Assembly: GCF_000002985.6 (NCBI RefSeq)
Contig: NC_003284.9
Span: 15,500,001-15,564,000, forward strand
Direction of reading: 5' to 3'
Length of the DNA stretch: 64,000 nucleotides
From: Caenorhabditis elegans
Lineage: Eukaryota > Nematoda > Chromadorea > Rhabditida > Rhabditidae
Position 1 is the stretch's first letter. Each line of letters opens with the position of its first letter. The notes below the pieces were generated by a model that was not told the origin of the DNA, ran no database searches, and was given only the letters and a program-made list of their open reading frames with translations. Shown here one piece after another: positions 60,672-64,000 of this stretch. The translations under genes were made by a program, and so were the position numbers.

Positions 60672-60740
60672 TTGTGCTCCAAAGTTAGGCGCCGAGAAGC
60701 TTATTTTTTCCGACTGATCTGGACAACAAGATATATAGAC
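60672..60740 (-). promoter_or_regulatory. Candidate TATA box and 5' exon, minus strand
   Basis: On the minus strand a TATATA motif near 60737 is followed about 60 bases later by GCATT/GTGAGTATC, a good splice donor, with no ATG between. This could be a 5' UTR exon of the upstream part of lron-3. Weak: no acceptor partner is identified. Confidence 0.2.
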
Positions 60741-61015
60741 GGCTGATGCAAACAATGTATTTTTTTTGGTGTGTTGGGATTGGATAAGGACCACTAGGAA
60801 AAAGTGGGAAGGAAGCCGCTTCAAAACTTTCGCGCATTTATCTTGTCCCGGTGTGTCTCCACGGATTTGGGAAAGATGGTGTTGGAAAAAGTTGCCAAAG
60901 ATTAGAATGATTAGTTGCTAGTATCGATGGGCTTTGATAGTGTTTTTAATGATAGTGTTTTTGAAATTTTTTTGTTGCTTGTTTGTCGGAAGCTTTGAGA
61001 AGATCATGGTCTGCT

Positions 61016-61757
61016 TAAAGGTGGAGTACCGAAATCTGAGACCTTGCTTTTTTAGGCTCAAAATGACACAAAACTACCGAATTTTGTAATGAGGCGTTTT
61101 GAAAATTTCTCTTTTTTAAGGCTCATTTTTAGAAAAAATCAAATTTTTTCAAATTATCGTTGTCGCAGCGTCTGGAATTTAATTTTTATTGAATTTTCAC
61201 TTTTTAATAAATATTGTGGTCTTTTACTATGCGTATATTCGTTGATTCAAATACATTTGTGGTCAGTAGGCACGTGGTGTCAGTCTGTCCCATCGCGGCT
61301 TGATCTACAAAAAATTCGGGAATTTTTTCTACAGAAAAGTGTGACGTCAGCACACTCTTAACCATGCAAAATCAGTCTAGAAGTCTGCGTCTAAACTCCC
61401 GCAATTTTCTGAGATCAAACCGAAATGGGACGTTCTGACACTACGTGAGTTGGGCACAAATAAAAGTTACATTTTGTGCCCCAATAATTATAAATGCACT
61501 TAGATCAATGAATATACGCATAATATAAGACCAAAATATTTATCAAAGAGTGATCAATAAAAATTAGGTTCCAGGCGTTGTGACTCCGATAAGTTGAAAA
61601 AAATTGTGATTTTAGTTGAAAATGAGCCTTTTTTTCCAAAACTTTGAACCGCCATAACTTTTTTTTGAGAAATTTTCAAAACGTCTCATTAAGGAATTTC
61701 GTAGTTTTGGGTCATTTTGGGTCTAAAAAAGCACTCTCCAATTTTGGTACTCCACCT
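61016..61757. repeat. Palindromic element, 'taccgaaatc' family, with inner insertion
   Basis: Outer ends aaaggtggagtaccgaaatc and attttggtactccacctt. Arms match 3653-4237 closely. The centre contains a second palindrome (61271-61449) not present in the 3653 copy. Confidence 0.9.
61271..61449. repeat. 'cacgtg' palindrome nested in another palindrome
   Basis: From cacgtggtgtcagtctgtcc to gttctgacactacgtg, with core gtgacgtcagcacac. Same family as 24207-24394 and 34333-34512. Confidence 0.85.
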
Positions 61758-62589
61758 TCAATATACAATAATAGAAGAAAAGAGAGTGACCATTAATGAA
61801 CGTGGTACTTGCAAAATTCTCTACAGATACTGTTTGAAAATGAGCTTAAGAAATCAAAATTGTTTTGCTTGCAAAAATCAAACATAACTGGACTATTTTT
61901 TTTACAAAAAACAAAATTCAGGCGAAAGTACAGTCCAAAAATCAATTTTTGGAATACATCCCTCTGTTGGTAGTTTCGGGTTTCTAGTTTTATATGAGTT
62001 CAAACTCTGGTCAATTTCCCAATTCAAAACCAATTGAATTTTGTCGATTTTTTGCAAAACGCACACATTTTTTTCTGTTTGGCGTATATACCGTTTTGTA
62101 GATATTAGTTTAGACATATAATAGTTTTAAAAAACTTTGTTTTAACAGAAGTTGCCAGACTGCCCATTTCTTATTTTATTTTTGAAACATGCGGAATAAC
62201 TAGAAAAATGAAGACACAGTTCACAGTTTGATCGTATTTGAAATTTTATTGCAAATTTGCGCATTTTTTAAAGATCAGTTTATCAAGGAGTTCTAATTTA
62301 TGTGAATAACTAATTCTGCATATTTATTGTTGTATCCGTCTTTGAGTAGATCATTTTTTTTTCAGGGAATTCAATAATTAGGAAATTGAGAAATATTACC
62401 AATTCGGCATTTGGCATTTATCAAGTTCAAATTTATGAATATTTGAAAATCCAAATTCTAATATTAATAATGGGGGTATTTTTTTCCAACTAATACAATT
62501 TTTCGACAATCAGTACGTTTGGCAACTACAAAATCTGAAAATTTGAATTCGAGTTGCCAATGCTGACATTCCAAAAGTACAGTATAAAA

Positions 62590-63025
62590 AATGTAAGACA
62601 ACAATTTTTTTGGTCGACTTCCAAAGTATGAGTGTCAAAAACTGAGTAATTGCCGCAATAATTTTTTAAAAATGTTGTGAAACGTTTTATTATGATACCA
62701 GCCGTGGACCGCACCTCCGGCGCGGCCCCCGACTTCTGGGGCTGAAAATTTTTTTTTTCTGAAATAACCGTAATCCTACAGTATTCCTACCGTACCGCTA
62801 TTGTACCACTACAGTACCTCAACTATATCCCTACACTAACCCCAATTCACTATCCCTCCAGAAGCCAAAACTTCACCGACTACAAAAACTACATAGACTA
62901 CACACAAGGTCACACAGAATAAGCACTTTATATATAGTAAATGATTCTGTCATTTTGGCACCATAGGAGCAGTTTTTCACACTTTACCCGCTACTAACTT
63001 CTAGCAGTAAGTTACTTCACCTTAA
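62590..63025. repeat. 'tagcgccag' family element split by another repeat
   Basis: Left part (gtcgacttccaaagtatgag to gttttattatgatacc) and right part (gattctgtcattttggcacc to acttcacctt) are family sequence. The 240 bases between (about 62700-62940) are foreign: a cggcgcggcccccgacttctgg block, tacagta-type tandem units and ctccagaagcc. Confidence 0.65.
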
Positions 63026-64000
63026 AAAAAGCTTTGCATCACCCTCTTCGACGCAGTAAACATTACAAGTTGGAATTTATTCATTTTTTTGGACTAAACT
63101 TTGAATGTATGAAGATATTGTACTCCTTGAAATCTTTCGCCTCATTGGTTCTCAGCATGTCAAAGTTTTTATTTGAGGAAAAACCTAGAGAAAAAACTAT
63201 TGAAATATTTCATATGTTTTTTTCCTTATTTTTTCTTCTTCGTTTTCAACTTTTTCTCTCAATTTCTTTTTTTGAAAACAAGTTTCAAGATTTTATTTCT
63301 CGACTTTACACGATTTAATCATTTTCTCCATCAATTTTTAAAACAACACAATTTGTGAATTGTATGTACATAATTCTATTGTTTAGTGACTAACTAAACT
63401 TGTAAGTCGATATTGCTGATCATAATATAAACTTCTGTAGATATCTTATTTCATTCCATTTCACTCTGACGTTTTCCTTTTCAACATTTCCATTTTGAAA
63501 AAAAAAATTTGTGTTTCAAAGTCCCTTTTTCCTTCTTTTTTTTATAGGGCTCGTTATTATTGACATTCATTTTCTGAATAAGAGAAAGAAAAAAATGCGG
63601 AAAAAAGTGAGCGAAGCCCATTTTTAGAGAGAAAATTGCCCATTTCTTTCTTTCTGCCCGTTGATTTATTCACTGCCTACAATTTCTCATCCAGTTTGGA
63701 GGGCAAGCTGCTTCCTAGTGAGAGCTCCGATTTCCACAAGTGCGTGCTTGCTGGAAAGCTTCACATGTTTTTGATGCGTTGGAAACTTTAACTTGGGCAA
63801 TACGCTGTAGTGGGTTTAGTTTTCAGACTGTTGTTTATTTGAGTCCAGGCTTGGATTGAAATATTTTTTGAAATCTTAGCGTCGTGTGCAAATTTTTTCA
63901 AAACATATATCAGAGCTATTTATGCTGAATAGTACCAATAAAATTAAAAAAAAAAACATTATGTAACGAACATCTAGGTTTATTTCATGTTTTAGAAAAT

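Larger units (their letters stand above)
51991..64000. other. 12 kb without a confident gene, upstream of lron-3
   Basis: AT-rich and dominated by palindromic elements (listed separately). The missing lron-3 first exon(s) should lie here or beyond. Short frames such as 57801-58073 and 59018-59338 have no family features. In C. elegans dyn-1 is a near neighbour, but I see no dynamin coding sequence in the window. Confidence 0.5.

Noticed and set aside
1..64000. Operon, defence island or mobile gene cluster
   Set aside because: Genes are spliced, on both strands and widely spaced; nothing indicates a prokaryotic or phage system.

Overview
The window reads as a nematode, almost certainly Caenorhabditis elegans (or a near-identical isolate), from the part of chromosome X that carries suox-1, tbh-1, hke-4.2, eat-20, olrn-1 and lron-3. 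Grounds: AT-rich DNA, short introns with GT donors and TTTTCAG acceptors, compact multi-exon genes, many palindromic MITE-like repeats, and protein families and gene order that I recognise. Symbols are assigned from translated exons and memory of the families; no database was searched.

Layout, left to right. 1-83 (+) is the last 27 codons of a sulfite oxidase (suox-1). It converges on tbh-1 (354-3383, -), tyramine beta-hydroxylase, rebuilt in 8 exons with all copper ligands. Divergent from tbh-1 is a small unrecognised 6-exon gene (about 3404-5373, +). hke-4.2 (6203-7864, -), a ZIP7/KE4/Catsup-type zinc transporter, follows in 5 exons. About 8.8 kb of repeat-rich DNA with a GC-rich block and an exon-like island leads to eat-20 (16757-23295, +), a Crumbs-like EGF transmembrane protein in 14 exons. 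23.3-43.0 kb is mostly repeats but holds probable upstream exons of olrn-1, one small ORF with a decayed copy, and a purine/pyrimidine mirror tract. olrn-1 (main coding part 43001-46026, +), a Drosophila Raw-type membrane protein, converges on lron-3 (46863-51990, -), an extracellular leucine-rich-repeat protein whose first coding exon I could not place. 52-64 kb shows no confident gene, only repeats and possible lron-3 upstream sequence.

Functional theme: these are independent animal genes, not an operon or a defence system. TBH-1 makes octopamine; KE4/ZIP7 moves zinc out of the secretory pathway; EAT-20, OLRN-1 and LRON-3 are membrane or secreted proteins of epithelium and nervous system. 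I found no CRISPR array, no prokaryotic genes, and no intact autonomous transposon. The most interesting items are the unrecognised divergent gene beside tbh-1, an intron-retention form of eat-20 that closes an EGF fold and stops, phase-compatible upstream exons for olrn-1, an exon-like island upstream of eat-20, the duplicated small ORF, a tRNA-derived element, and a palindrome inserted within a palindrome.
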